This document shows positions 1 through 6,055 of a stretch of 6,168 bases of DNA, piece by piece. Below the pieces are notes generated by a model. The model was not told the origin of the DNA and made no database searches. It saw only the letters and a program-made list of their open reading frames with translations. Every line of letters starts with the position of its first letter. Positions within the stretch are counted from its first letter, which is position 1. Where the stretch lies: contig CAMPNZ010000068.1 in NCBI GenBank assembly GCA_946892075.1, positions 1-6,168 of the forward strand, given 5' to 3'. Both the position numbers and the translations under genes were made by a program. Source of the DNA: an uncultured Coriobacteriales bacterium (lineage in GTDB: Bacteria > Actinomycetota > Coriobacteriia > Coriobacteriales > Eggerthellaceae).

Positions 1-45
1 CAAGATCTGTTCCCGACAAAACGCGTATCAAACGAACTATGTGCC
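1..45. other. Short intergenic or gene-edge segment downstream of mfd
   Basis: These bases lie past the mfd stop codon. I see no hairpin followed by a T-run that would end mfd transcription on the minus strand, and no recognisable coding end. The segment is too short to assign, so mfd may be co-transcribed with whatever lies to the left. Confidence 0.4.
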
Positions 46-3000
46 CTACGCGGACGGCTCGCACAACAGGCGCATGAAGTTTTCTATTGTAAACACAAGT
101 TTATCAGCAGAAATGTCGTCTTCCGCAGCGCCGTTGAGCGTAAAATATCGCAAAGGCAAGCGCAATTTCGACCCCACAACACGCCCGCGCGCACGGCGAA
201 TGTCTGCCATAAGCGGCGCAGGTACGCGCACAGGATCAACGATAAGCAAGCCCTCGCTCACAATAACGCTTTTGATATTCGCGTCATTCGCCAGCACTTT
301 TATGCGCGCACGTGCGAACAACGCACGCGCTTCATCAGGCATGTCGGGGTGTTTGCACGCAAGCTCGTGCGACAGCTTGTCGATAAACTCAAGCGTAGGC
401 GCGCACGCCAAGCGCCTGTACCACATAACGCGCTCGTCGATATCGGGAATATACTCTTCGCTTAAAAGCGCACTACCAGGTATATTAACGGTTACATCCA
501 TCACACCATCTGCACCAGCAGCAGTCGCGCCACCGCCAGCACCATCACCGCCAGCGCCCGCACCATCAGCACGCTGCCCAGCATCTTCCCCTGCTTGCTG
601 CACCCGCAAAGCCTCTTGCAGCATTTGCGCGAACAAATCGAAGCCAACCTGCGATAAGTTGCCGCTCTGCTCGGCACCAAGAATGCTGCCGGCACCGCGA
701 ATTTCCAAATCGCGCATCGCAATGCGCATGCCGCTTCCTAATTCTTGAAACTCTTTCAGTGCTGTTAAACGCGCAAGCGCCTCTTCAGTAAGCGGAACAT
801 GTTCGGGAAACATAAACAGCGCATATGCCTGCTCGGTTGAGCGACCAACACGGCCTTTCAACTGATAAAGCTGCGATAAGCCCAGGCGTTGCGCGTCTTC
901 GATGATAAGCGTGTTCGTGTGCGGATTGTCGATACCGCTTTCAATAATGGTTGTTGCAACCAACACATCAAGCTTACCTGCAGAAAACTCTTCCATAACC
1001 GCTTCAAGGCTGTCGCGATCCATTTGTCCGTGCGCCACACCAACACGCGCTTCACCTGCGGCTTCATGCACGCGCGCCAAAGCTTCATCGATAGAATGCA
1101 CACGGTTTGACACATAGTACACCTGCCCGCCACGGTTTAGCTCGCGCGCGATAGCCATCGACACCATATCGGGATCGTATTCGCCAACATGCACGTCAAC
1201 GGCACGCCGGTGACTGGGCGGCGTTAAAATGAGGCTCATGTCGCGCACACCTGAAAGCGACATTTGCAAAGTGCGCGGAATGGGCGTTGCTGAAAGCGTA
1301 AGCACGTCAATATATGCACGTAAATTCTTCATTTGTTCTTTATGTTGAACGCCAAAACGCTGCTCTTCGTCGATGATGATAAGCCCTAAATCGTGCGGAT
1401 TCACATCGCGCGAGAGCAGGCGGTGCGTGCCAACAAGCACTTCAATACTTCCGTACGCAAAGCCCTCAAGCGCACGTTTTTGCTGAACTGGCGTGCGGAA
1501 ACGCGACAGCACTTCCACATGAACGCCAAAGGGTTCGAAGCGCTCGCGGAAATTCGTGTAATGCTGCTGCGCTAAAATTGTTGTGGGGCACAGCACCATT
1601 ACCTGCTTGTTGTCTTGCGTAGCCTTAAACGCTGCACGCAGTGCAACTTCCGTTTTACCGAAACCAACATCGCCGCAGATAAGCCTATCCATAGGGCGCG
1701 CTGCCTGCATATCGGCCTTCACATCGGCAATCGCCGACAGCTGATCGGGCGTTTCTTTATACGGGAACGCGTCTTCCATTTCTTTTTGCCACGGCGTATC
1801 AGCGCTGAACGCAAAACCCTGCACCGCTTGCCGGCGCGTATACACATCCACCAAATCGAAGGCAAGCTTGCGCGTTGCACGACGTGCCGCATTCATCGCG
1901 CGTGACCAATCTGACGAGTTCAGGCGCGTAAGGCGCGGCGCATTTCCCTCGGGGCCCACATAGCGCGTAACGCGATCGAGGCGCTCGACCGGCACAAATA
2001 GCTGATCGCCCTCGGCATACTCAAGCTGCAGGTAATCGCGCATGTCACCATCGTTTTCGCGCGTCACAATGCCCTTGAAGTAGGCAATGCCGTGCGAGAC
2101 GTGCACTACGTAGTCGCCCGGCTTAAATGGGAACGTAACTTTGGTAATGTCGATGCTTTGACGTGCGCGTTTAGCAGAATAACGCTGTGTATCGGTAATG
2201 CTAATAAGCGCAAGCTTGGCTTTCGGAATAATCATGCCCAGCGGCAGCGGAGAGGCAACCACGTTCACCACATTGCTGCGTAACGCACGTTTCACCTGTT
2301 CAACGCTTGCATTTTCATCTTGAACATCGCTTGCACGCTTGTCTTGAACGTCGCTTGCATTTTCATCTTGCACGTTGGCTTCATAATCTTGCACGTTGGC
2401 TTCATAAATGGGAAGCTCGTGGTCGACAAGCGCTAATTTCATGTCGGCGCGCGCTCGATAATGCGGAATTGAGAACACAATCTTTGTGCCAGCATCAAGC
2501 AAGGTGTGCAAACGTGCGAACAACTTTTCCGGATCGCCTGCCACATCAGGGCGCAAAATGCGCAGTTCATCGTCAAGATGCGCATGCGCACGCATAAGCG
2601 ACATATACATTGCGCGCACACCTTTCCCAAACGACACCTGCTGTGGAGTGCGCGCAAAACATGAAACGGGCAACTGACTACCCGCAACCAGCGCCTGAGC
2701 GGCCTCAAACGCACGCGACGCATCGTCAAACAACGCACGCGGCTCAATAAGCGTGGTAAGACACAAGCGTGTTGCGTAATCGCCCAAGGTAGCTGGGGTA
2801 TCGTAGGCAAACGAAAGCAGCTTGTCTTCGCCGGGAACAGGAATACCACTCTCGAGCGCTTCAAGGGCGCGGCGCAGTTCCTGGTTAGTGCGAGCTGGGC
2901 GTTTAAGCGCATGCATAAGCGGCGTGCGCGAAGCGGTGTTCTGCGCAAGAAAACGTACCGGGTAGATTTCAACCGACTGCAACTGATTGATTGTTTGCCC

Positions 3001-3636
3001 TGTTGAAGGAACAATTTTGCGAATTTCTTCCAGCGTATCGCCAAAAAAATCAAGCTGAACAGGATAGTCAAGCTGCCCTGGAAACACATCGATAATGCCG
3101 CCCGCTTGCGAAAAGCTACCCGGCTCATCGGCATGGGGCGCACGCTTATACCCCATGTCAAGCAGCATTTCTAGAAAATGCTCGAGGCTGTCAAGCGTCT
3201 GATTGGACGACAGCACAACAGGCGTTGCGCGCTTCGATTCGCAAGACGGAAGCAAACGCACCAGCGACTGCGCACTTGCAACCACGATGCAGGGAGTGTT
3301 CGATGCAAGCAGATGTGCAGCTTGCAGTTGTCGCGCGCACACCGATGCAGAAGCCGCCTGGTCAGAGAAGGGATTGTCGCGGCGCTGCGGGAAATGAAAC
3401 ACGCGCTGGGTACCTATATACGACGCCAAACTGCGCGTGAACGTGTACGCGTTCTCTTCACCTGCAACAATAACAAGGCTTGGTTGAGGCTTGTACACAA
3501 AACGGCTTGCCACCATAAAAGGGCGCGCTGATGAGGCAATTCCCAAACTGGCGTCGGTTTGTGCATCAAGCTTTTCCCAGAAATGCTGAACGCAGCCCGA
3601 CTTCACAAGCGAAAAAACCAGAGCATCAATGAGCAT
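46..3636 (-). CDS. mfd: Transcription-repair coupling factor Mfd (complete)
   Basis: Mfd is a DNA translocase that pushes RNA polymerase off lesions and recruits UvrA for nucleotide excision repair. The 1196-residue length matches the family (about 1150-1180) plus insertions. A UvrB-like N-terminal module covers about 1-480 with a degenerate P-loop region near 55-64, as usual for Mfd. The RNA-polymerase-interacting domain is about 503-560 (VHVSHGIAYF at 511-520). The motor follows: Walker A GDVGFGKT at 655-662, DEEQ box at 756-759, SATPIPRT at 782-789 and GRVGR motif VI at 928-932. The translocation (TRG) motif spans about 967-992 (GSGM...DLEIRGAG...EQSG). The C-terminal domain is about 1045-1196. 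Two oddities are a tandem peptide repeat at 411-447 and a Gly/Ala-rich stretch at 1015-1044. The ATG start at 3634-3636 is set by AAAAGGAG 5 nt upstream. The gene runs in the same direction as selC but is separated from it by a terminator. All helicase motifs look intact, so it should be functional. Confidence 0.98.
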   Translation of the reverse strand: MLIDALVFSLVKSGCVQHFWEKLDAQTDASLGIASSARPFMVASRFVYKPQPSLVIVAGEENAYTFTRSLASYIGTQRVFHFPQRRDNPFSDQAASASVCARQLQAAHLLASNTPCIVVASAQSLVRLLPSCESKRATPVVLSSNQTLDSLEHFLEMLLDMGYKRAPHADEPGSFSQAGGIIDVFPGQLDYPVQLDFFGDTLEEIRKIVPSTGQTINQLQSVEIYPVRFLAQNTASRTPLMHALKRPARTNQELRRALEALESGIPVPGEDKLLSFAYDTPATLGDYATRLCLTTLIEPRALFDDASRAFEAAQALVAGSQLPVSCFARTPQQVSFGKGVRAMYMSLMRAHAHLDDELRILRPDVAGDPEKLFARLHTLLDAGTKIVFSIPHYRARADMKLALVDHELPIYEANVQDYEANVQDENASDVQDKRASDVQDENASVEQVKRALRSNVVNVVASPLPLGMIIPKAKLALISITDTQRYSAKRARQSIDITKVTFPFKPGDYVVHVSHGIAYFKGIVTRENDGDMRDYLQLEYAEGDQLFVPVERLDRVTRYVGPEGNAPRLTRLNSSDWSRAMNAARRATRKLAFDLVDVYTRRQAVQGFAFSADTPWQKEMEDAFPYKETPDQLSAIADVKADMQAARPMDRLICGDVGFGKTEVALRAAFKATQDNKQVMVLCPTTILAQQHYTNFRERFEPFGVHVEVLSRFRTPVQQKRALEGFAYGSIEVLVGTHRLLSRDVNPHDLGLIIIDEEQRFGVQHKEQMKNLRAYIDVLTLSATPIPRTLQMSLSGVRDMSLILTPPSHRRAVDVHVGEYDPDMVSMAIARELNRGGQVYYVSNRVHSIDEALARVHEAAGEARVGVAHGQMDRDSLEAVMEEFSAGKLDVLVATTIIESGIDNPHTNTLIIEDAQRLGLSQLYQLKGRVGRSTEQAYALFMFPEHVPLTEEALARLTALKEFQELGSGMRIAMRDLEIRGAGSILGAEQSGNLSQVGFDLFAQMLQEALRVQQAGEDAGQRADGAGAGGDGAGGGATAAGADGVMDVTVNIPGSALLSEEYIPDIDERVMWYRRLACAPTLEFIDKLSHELACKHPDMPDEARALFARARIKVLANDANIKSVIVSEGLLIVDPVRVPAPLMADIRRARGRVVGSKLRLPLRYFTLNGAAEDDISADKLVFTIENFMRLLCEPSA
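505..594 (-). repeat. Gly/Ala-rich low-complexity hinge inside mfd
   Basis: Codons 1015-1044 of mfd encode an almost pure Gly/Ala/Asp stretch (for example GAGAGGDGAGGGATAAGADG). It lies between the end of the motor (ALRVQQ) and the C-terminal domain (VMDVTVNIPGSALL). The other strand is correspondingly rich in CAGC/CACC triplets. Most Mfd proteins have a short segment here. I infer a flexible, recently expanded linker between the motor and the domain that holds Mfd in its autoinhibited state. It keeps the reading frame. Confidence 0.75.
2306..2406 (-). repeat. In-frame tandem repeat inside mfd (24/21-bp units)
   Basis: Units begin at 2306, 2330 and 2354 (24 bp each) and at 2378 (21 bp), with a partial unit from 2399. 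All unit lengths are multiples of three, so the frame is kept. The protein reads YEANVQD-YEANVQD-ENASDVQD-KRASDVQD-ENASVEQ at residues 411-447. It falls between the segment ending DHELPI and the strand VNVVASPLPLGMIIPKAKLALISITD, where ordinary Mfd proteins have only a short turn. The charged, Asn/Asp/Gln-rich units look like a surface loop grown by replication slippage. Confidence 0.9.
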
Positions 3637-3641
3637 AGTTA

Positions 3642-3649
3642 CTCCTTTT
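3642..3649 (-). promoter_or_regulatory. Ribosome binding site of mfd
   Basis: On the minus strand AAAAGGAG lies 5 nt before the ATG at 3636. It is a strong Shine-Dalgarno match and supports this start over internal methionines. Confidence 0.85.
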
Positions 3650-3660
3650 GCGGCAGTGCG

Positions 3661-3712
3661 GCAATGCGGAAACGGCTGGCAGTGCGGCGGTGCAGAAACG
3701 TCTGGCAGCGCT
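3661..3712. repeat. Degenerate 26-bp direct repeat upstream of mfd
   Basis: Positions 3661-3686 and 3687-3712 align base for base at about 20 of 26 positions, sharing cores such as GAAACG and CTGGCAG. A further partial copy of the GGCAGTGCG end lies at 3652-3660. The repeats occupy the mfd leader, just beyond its ribosome binding site. I recognise no protein-binding motif in them. Confidence 0.6.
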
Positions 3713-3729
3713 CGTGCGACAGTGCGGCA

Positions 3730-3828
3730 TGGTAGCAGAACGGACGCAGGCGCTGGTGACGTGGTAGCGGTACGGACGCAGGCGCTGGTGACGTGGTAGC
3801 GGTACGGACGCAGGTGCTGGTGGCGCGG
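3730..3828. repeat. 32-bp tandem repeat between selC and mfd
   Basis: The unit at 3741-3772 is repeated without change at 3773-3804 and again in part at 3805-3828 (with changes such as CAGGTGC for CAGGCGC). The bases at 3730-3740 look like a worn tail of an earlier copy. The period of 32 is not a multiple of three and the units touch without spacers, so this is neither a coding repeat nor a CRISPR array. It looks like a minisatellite-type array in the mfd leader. I saw no convincing minus-strand promoter in or beside it, so where mfd transcription starts is unknown. Confidence 0.9.
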
Positions 3829-3876
3829 GGTGTAACACGAACAACGTGCGCGTTCCTGCCAGTTTCACGACAACGC

Positions 3877-3901
3877 AAAAAAGCCCGCATACGCTGCGGG
3901 C
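3877..3901 (-). terminator. Rho-independent terminator of selC
   Basis: On the minus strand a perfect 7-bp GC-rich stem (GCCCGCA paired with TGCGGGC, 3883-3889 with 3895-3901) with a 5-nt loop is followed directly by six T residues (3877-3882). It begins 10 nt after the 3' end of the selenocysteine tRNA. This suggests selC is a single-gene transcript and that mfd must have its own promoter or depend on read-through. Confidence 0.9.
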
Positions 3902-3911
3902 AAACTGTTTA

Positions 3912-4009
3912 TGGCGGAGATGCGTGCGAATCGAACACACCCAAGACGTTCTGCGCGCCTCACAACGGCTTTGAAGGCCGCGGGCTCCACCAGGAAACCT
4001 TCCATCTCC
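3912..4009 (-). tRNA. selC: Selenocysteine tRNA, tRNA-Sec(UCA)
   Basis: This 98-nt RNA is charged with serine, converted to selenocysteinyl-tRNA by SelA, and delivered to in-frame UGA codons by SelB. The minus strand starts GGAGATGG and ends GCATCTCC-G-CCA, giving an extended acceptor stem with the CCA encoded; I count seven pairs plus a G-G mismatch at the eighth position. The D stem is the 6-bp type typical of bacterial tRNA-Sec (GGTTTC with GGAGCC, 5-nt loop). The anticodon loop is CTTCAAA with UCA at 3972-3974. A long variable arm (GAGGCG with CGTCTT) is followed by the T arm GTGTG-TTCGATT-CGCAC. The length and the UCA anticodon rule out ordinary tRNA-Ser or tRNA-Leu. A clear terminator follows and a likely promoter precedes. 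selA, selB and selD are not in the window. Confidence 0.96.
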
Positions 4010-4016
4010 GTGTGCT

Positions 4017-4044
4017 ATGATACCATGTTCGCACGCCGCAATAA
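4017..4044 (-). promoter_or_regulatory. Probable selC promoter
   Basis: On the minus strand an extended -10 box, TGG-TATCAT (4017-4025; five of six match TATAAT), ends 7 nt before the first base of the tRNA, so transcription would start almost at the mature 5' end. The -35 region is poor: TTATTG at 4039-4044 with a 16-nt spacer shares only the first two bases with TTGACA. The extended -10 could make up for this. Confidence 0.45.
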
Positions 4045-4091
4045 GTAACAATACAGCCATACACAAGATGTTTACGAAATAGGAGCACGCC

Positions 4092-4115
4092 ATGTGTTTG
4101 GCAGATTCGGTATGA
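4092..4115 (+). CDS. Possible 7-codon mini-ORF or leader peptide (tentative)
   Basis: ATG at 4092 reads MCLADSV and stops at TGA (4113-4115). AGGAG at 4081-4085 lies 6 nt upstream, a well-placed ribosome binding site. Beyond the TGA the same frame stays open for 40 more codons to a second TGA at 4236-4238 and includes both copies of the 20-nt repeat, each coding VLAFNFV. It could be a leader for the downstream membrane-protein gene or chance. No convincing SECIS-like hairpin follows the first TGA, so selenocysteine read-through is not supported. Confidence 0.2.
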   Translation: MCLADSV

Positions 4116-4148
4116 ATTCCCCGCATCAAACGTTGTGCTTGCGAACAT

Positions 4149-4207
4149 GTGCTTGCATTCAACTTTGTGAACGTGCACGGGCACACGGTGCTTGCATTCA
4201 ACTTTGT
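4149..4207. repeat. 20-nt direct repeat in the leader of the membrane-protein gene
   Basis: The same 20 bases, starting GTGCTTGCATTC, occur at 4149-4168 and at 4188-4207, 39 nt apart start to start. A partial copy of the first eight or so bases lies at 4135-4142. Between the copies is a small imperfect palindrome (GTGC-ACGG-GCAC, 4173-4184). Twin sites upstream of a gene can be binding sites for a regulator, but I do not recognise the motif. Confidence 0.8.
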
Positions 4208-4271
4208 AACATTTTTCACAGGCGCGGCGTCTTCGTGATACAGTAGCGGAAAAGCTCCTACAAAACCGCGT

Positions 4272-4277
4272 AAAGGA
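4272..4277 (+). promoter_or_regulatory. Ribosome binding site of the membrane-protein gene
   Basis: AAAGGA lies 8 nt before the ATG at 4286, a good Shine-Dalgarno sequence that supports this start. Confidence 0.75.
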
Positions 4278-4285
4278 ATTCGTTC

Positions 4286-5191
4286 ATGATCGATTCGATT
4301 ATTAGCGCTGCATTGACATGTGCAGCATTTGTACCCGATATTGCACAATGCGCACCACTTACGTTCCTGATAATTTCGCTTATCGCGCGACCACTTGCTA
4401 AGCGCGCACTTCCCTTTTATGTAGCGTGCGTTGTACTGGTAGTGATAGCGAACATCCCTGGCTTGCTTAACCTTGCAGCGCCGTTTTTCCCGCGCGCAAC
4501 CATGGCAAGCATGAAAGCAGCAAGCGCGTGGCTTAGCAACAACGTAGCGCTGGCAGCTCTTTTTAAGCTTACGACATCGGCATGTGTTGGTGTGTGGATT
4601 TACATCATCGTGATGTTTGTAGGCGTGTTGCCCAAAACGCCGTGGGTGAAAACAATGCTGCGCGCGCGTAGCGAGCTTTCGGTACTGGGCGGCATTATCA
4701 TCTGCGCTCACTTGCTAAAAGTGCTGGCGTTTCCGTTCTTTTTCCTGAACCCAATGTTTCGCAACGTATGGGGCGTGCCGTCAGTCTACTTCATGTTTAT
4801 TGCAACAGTACTTATTGGAATAATACTTACTGTATGTTTTCTTGTACCTTGGATTACATCATTTCGCTGCGTTCGCCGACAAATGGACCCACAAAAATGG
4901 AAGCAGATACAAAAATTAGCATATCCGTTTATGTTCTTGATGCTTGCTCAGGGTATATTTTTGGGCCTTGGGCACACGTTTTACGGCTGGCCATTCACAC
5001 AAGCAGCAAGTGGCATGCGTATTTTAGGAACGCCCAGTGCCTTTTTACTTGATACAGCACGCTACGTTGCGCAAACATGGATTTACACGTGCCTGATGAT
5101 TGCTTATGGCATTGCGCTGTATCACAAAAAGCGCACCACGTTACCCGCTGCGAAAAAAATCAAACCTGGTAGCACGCCCGAGCGCTACTGA
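4286..5191 (+). CDS. Ferric-reductase-like (MsrQ/YedZ-type) multi-pass membrane protein, possibly haem-deficient
   Basis: The 301-residue protein has about six or seven hydrophobic segments (near 22-35, 42-62, 86-115, 132-153, 165-190, 211-229 and 257-280) and a basic tail ending KKIKPGSTPERY. By eye it aligns with the ferric-reductase transmembrane family, which uses b haems to move electrons across the membrane (as in MsrQ, partner of MsrP). RSELSVLGGIIICAHLL at 128-144 matches RRELGLLAF...LHLL and keeps the histidine (H142). WKQIQKLAYPFMFLMLAQG at 205-223 matches the segment W..LHRLVYL......LH but has Gln at 208 and 222 where haem-ligand His is expected. Electron transfer may therefore be lost or altered. 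No partner gene (msrP, flavin reductase domain) is adjacent. Base use matches mfd, so it is backbone. Another unrelated polytopic membrane family is possible; the fold assignment rests on two segments. Confidence 0.6.
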   Translation: MIDSIISAALTCAAFVPDIAQCAPLTFLIISLIARPLAKRALPFYVACVVLVVIANIPGLLNLAAPFFPRATMASMKAASAWLSNNVALAALFKLTTSACVGVWIYIIVMFVGVLPKTPWVKTMLRARSELSVLGGIIICAHLLKVLAFPFFFLNPMFRNVWGVPSVYFMFIATVLIGIILTVCFLVPWITSFRCVRRQMDPQKWKQIQKLAYPFMFLMLAQGIFLGLGHTFYGWPFTQAASGMRILGTPSAFLLDTARYVAQTWIYTCLMIAYGIALYHKKRTTLPAAKKIKPGSTPERY

Positions 5192-5203
5192 TAACGCCAC
5201 ACT

Positions 5204-5476
5204 TCACCAATAACAACTTGTCAAGGACTTTCTAATTATTTTTATCGCCTTTTTATGTTTTTCCCTCTCCATTGCTCTAAGCATGGTGCGTTTTAATTTG
5301 TCTTGCATGCTATCCTTTGTATTTTCATTAAAGTGGATAACAACCTCAAAGGTTGCTTTCCCAATTTTCTTTATAGTCTTTGTTCCCGTATTTTGTTCAT
5401 TTTTATTTTCCTCCTGTTTTTTTGCAATTAAAAAAGACGATAGATTTTTATTTCTACCGCCTTGCTTAAAGCTCAT
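5204..5476 (-). CDS. TnpW-like small transposon-encoded protein
   Basis: The 90-residue protein has a basic, polar N-terminus (1-33) rich in Lys, Asn and Gln. A core follows at about 34-68, KKIGKATFEVVIHFNENTKDSMQDKLKRTML, which has the pattern of TnpW-family proteins of Tn4451-like and other Firmicutes elements: a short beta hairpin, then HF..(N/S)ENTK(D/E)(S/T)MQDK(L/I). The biochemical role of TnpW is not known; its genes usually sit near the element's recombinase. The ATG at 5476 lacks a strong ribosome binding site, but the upstream gene ends only 27 nt before it, so translation may be coupled. The last residues (SLTSCYW) run to a stop 12 nt from the host gene's stop and might include host DNA read through at the element edge. 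Confidence 0.65.
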   Translation of the reverse strand: MSFKQGGRNKNLSSFLIAKKQEENKNEQNTGTKTIKKIGKATFEVVIHFNENTKDSMQDKLKRTMLRAMEREKHKKAIKIIRKSLTSCYW

Positions 5477-6055
5477 ATAACTGTTTAATCCGCTATTTGA
5501 ATACTAAATTTTCAAATTCTTATTGTTTAACATTCCACCAAACATTATATGATACATATCCTTAGAAGATTCTTCTATCTTGGTAATGCTTGATATTTTA
5601 TTTCCCGCGTCCTTCGATGATGCTCCACAAAGATAAAAGGCTTCATTTTCTGCTCCATAGTCAATAGCAATATATCTATCATGATACTTTCTTCCTGCTA
5701 TCTTCATTTTTAAATTAATATTTGGATAATCTCTTCTAAAATCGTTTAGGATATTTTTTGTAAGCATATCCTTGTTTTTCACATTGTCGCTAAAGACTAT
5801 GATTTCAACATTGTCTTTTGCAGCTCTTAAAAGTTCCAATGTTTTAAGTCCTATATAGTTATCTATTACATAAATGCTTTTCTTTGCTGACTTATATATT
5901 TTTGTATAGGCAACATCTGCTTCAATCTTATCTCCATTCATCAAAAGAAAATGCTTGTAAGTGTCCGGATCTATAAAATTATCCATCACCTTTTTCAAAT
6001 CTTCTTTTGTATCCATTTGCGACTTTATTTCAGCTATATCCTTTGTATTTTCATT
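5311..6055. repeat. 19-nt exact match shared by the two element genes
   Basis: An identical 19-nt stretch occurs at 5311-5329 and 6037-6055. In both genes it is in the same frame and encodes NENTKD. In the TnpW-like protein this is the conserved core; in the ORF6N-type protein it is a coiled linker. It may be chance or a trace of local gene conversion. Confidence 0.6.

Larger units (their letters stand above)
4010..4285. other. Divergent intergenic region between selC and the membrane-protein gene
   Basis: This 276-base stretch has no substantial gene. It holds the likely selC promoter on the minus strand. On the plus strand it holds a possible mini-ORF (4092-4115), a 20-nt direct repeat (4149-4168 and 4188-4207) and the leader of the membrane-protein gene. 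A plus-strand promoter must lie here; the best I can find is TTTTCA (4213-4218) 17 nt from GATAC-like bases at 4236-4241, which is a poor match. Confidence 0.6.

Noticed and set aside
41..748. Plus-strand open frame antisense to the end of mfd
   Set aside because: It lies entirely opposite conserved Mfd coding sequence, and its Ser/Pro/Ala-rich product mirrors the Gly/Ala-rich Mfd hinge.
2439..3161. Second minus-strand frame of 240 codons inside mfd
   Set aside because: It overlaps the mfd N-terminal module in another frame, and the product is an Arg/Leu/Cys-rich shadow with no recognisable domain.
3730..3828. Possible CRISPR array
   Set aside because: The 32-bp units abut with no spacers and there are fewer than three full copies, so it is a simple tandem repeat.
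3912..4009. selC as the attachment site of the mobile element
   Set aside because: selC is a known integration target in other bacteria, but here the tRNA is complete and the AT-rich DNA begins about 1.2 kb away, beyond an intact backbone gene. I saw no second copy of the tRNA 3' end near 5192-5230.
4113..4150. Bacterial SECIS element after the mini-ORF UGA
   Set aside because: Only 3-4 bp stems can be drawn just downstream of the UGA, without a stable hairpin of the usual length.
3626..4711. Long minus-strand open frame of 361 codons
   Set aside because: It runs through the selC tRNA, its terminator and the tandem repeats, and is antisense to the membrane-protein gene. The protein is Cys/Arg/His-rich with no domain pattern; it is a composition artefact.
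5192..5230. Terminal inverted repeat or terminator at the element edge
   Set aside because: No stem of useful length and no hairpin plus T-run could be found between the two convergent genes.
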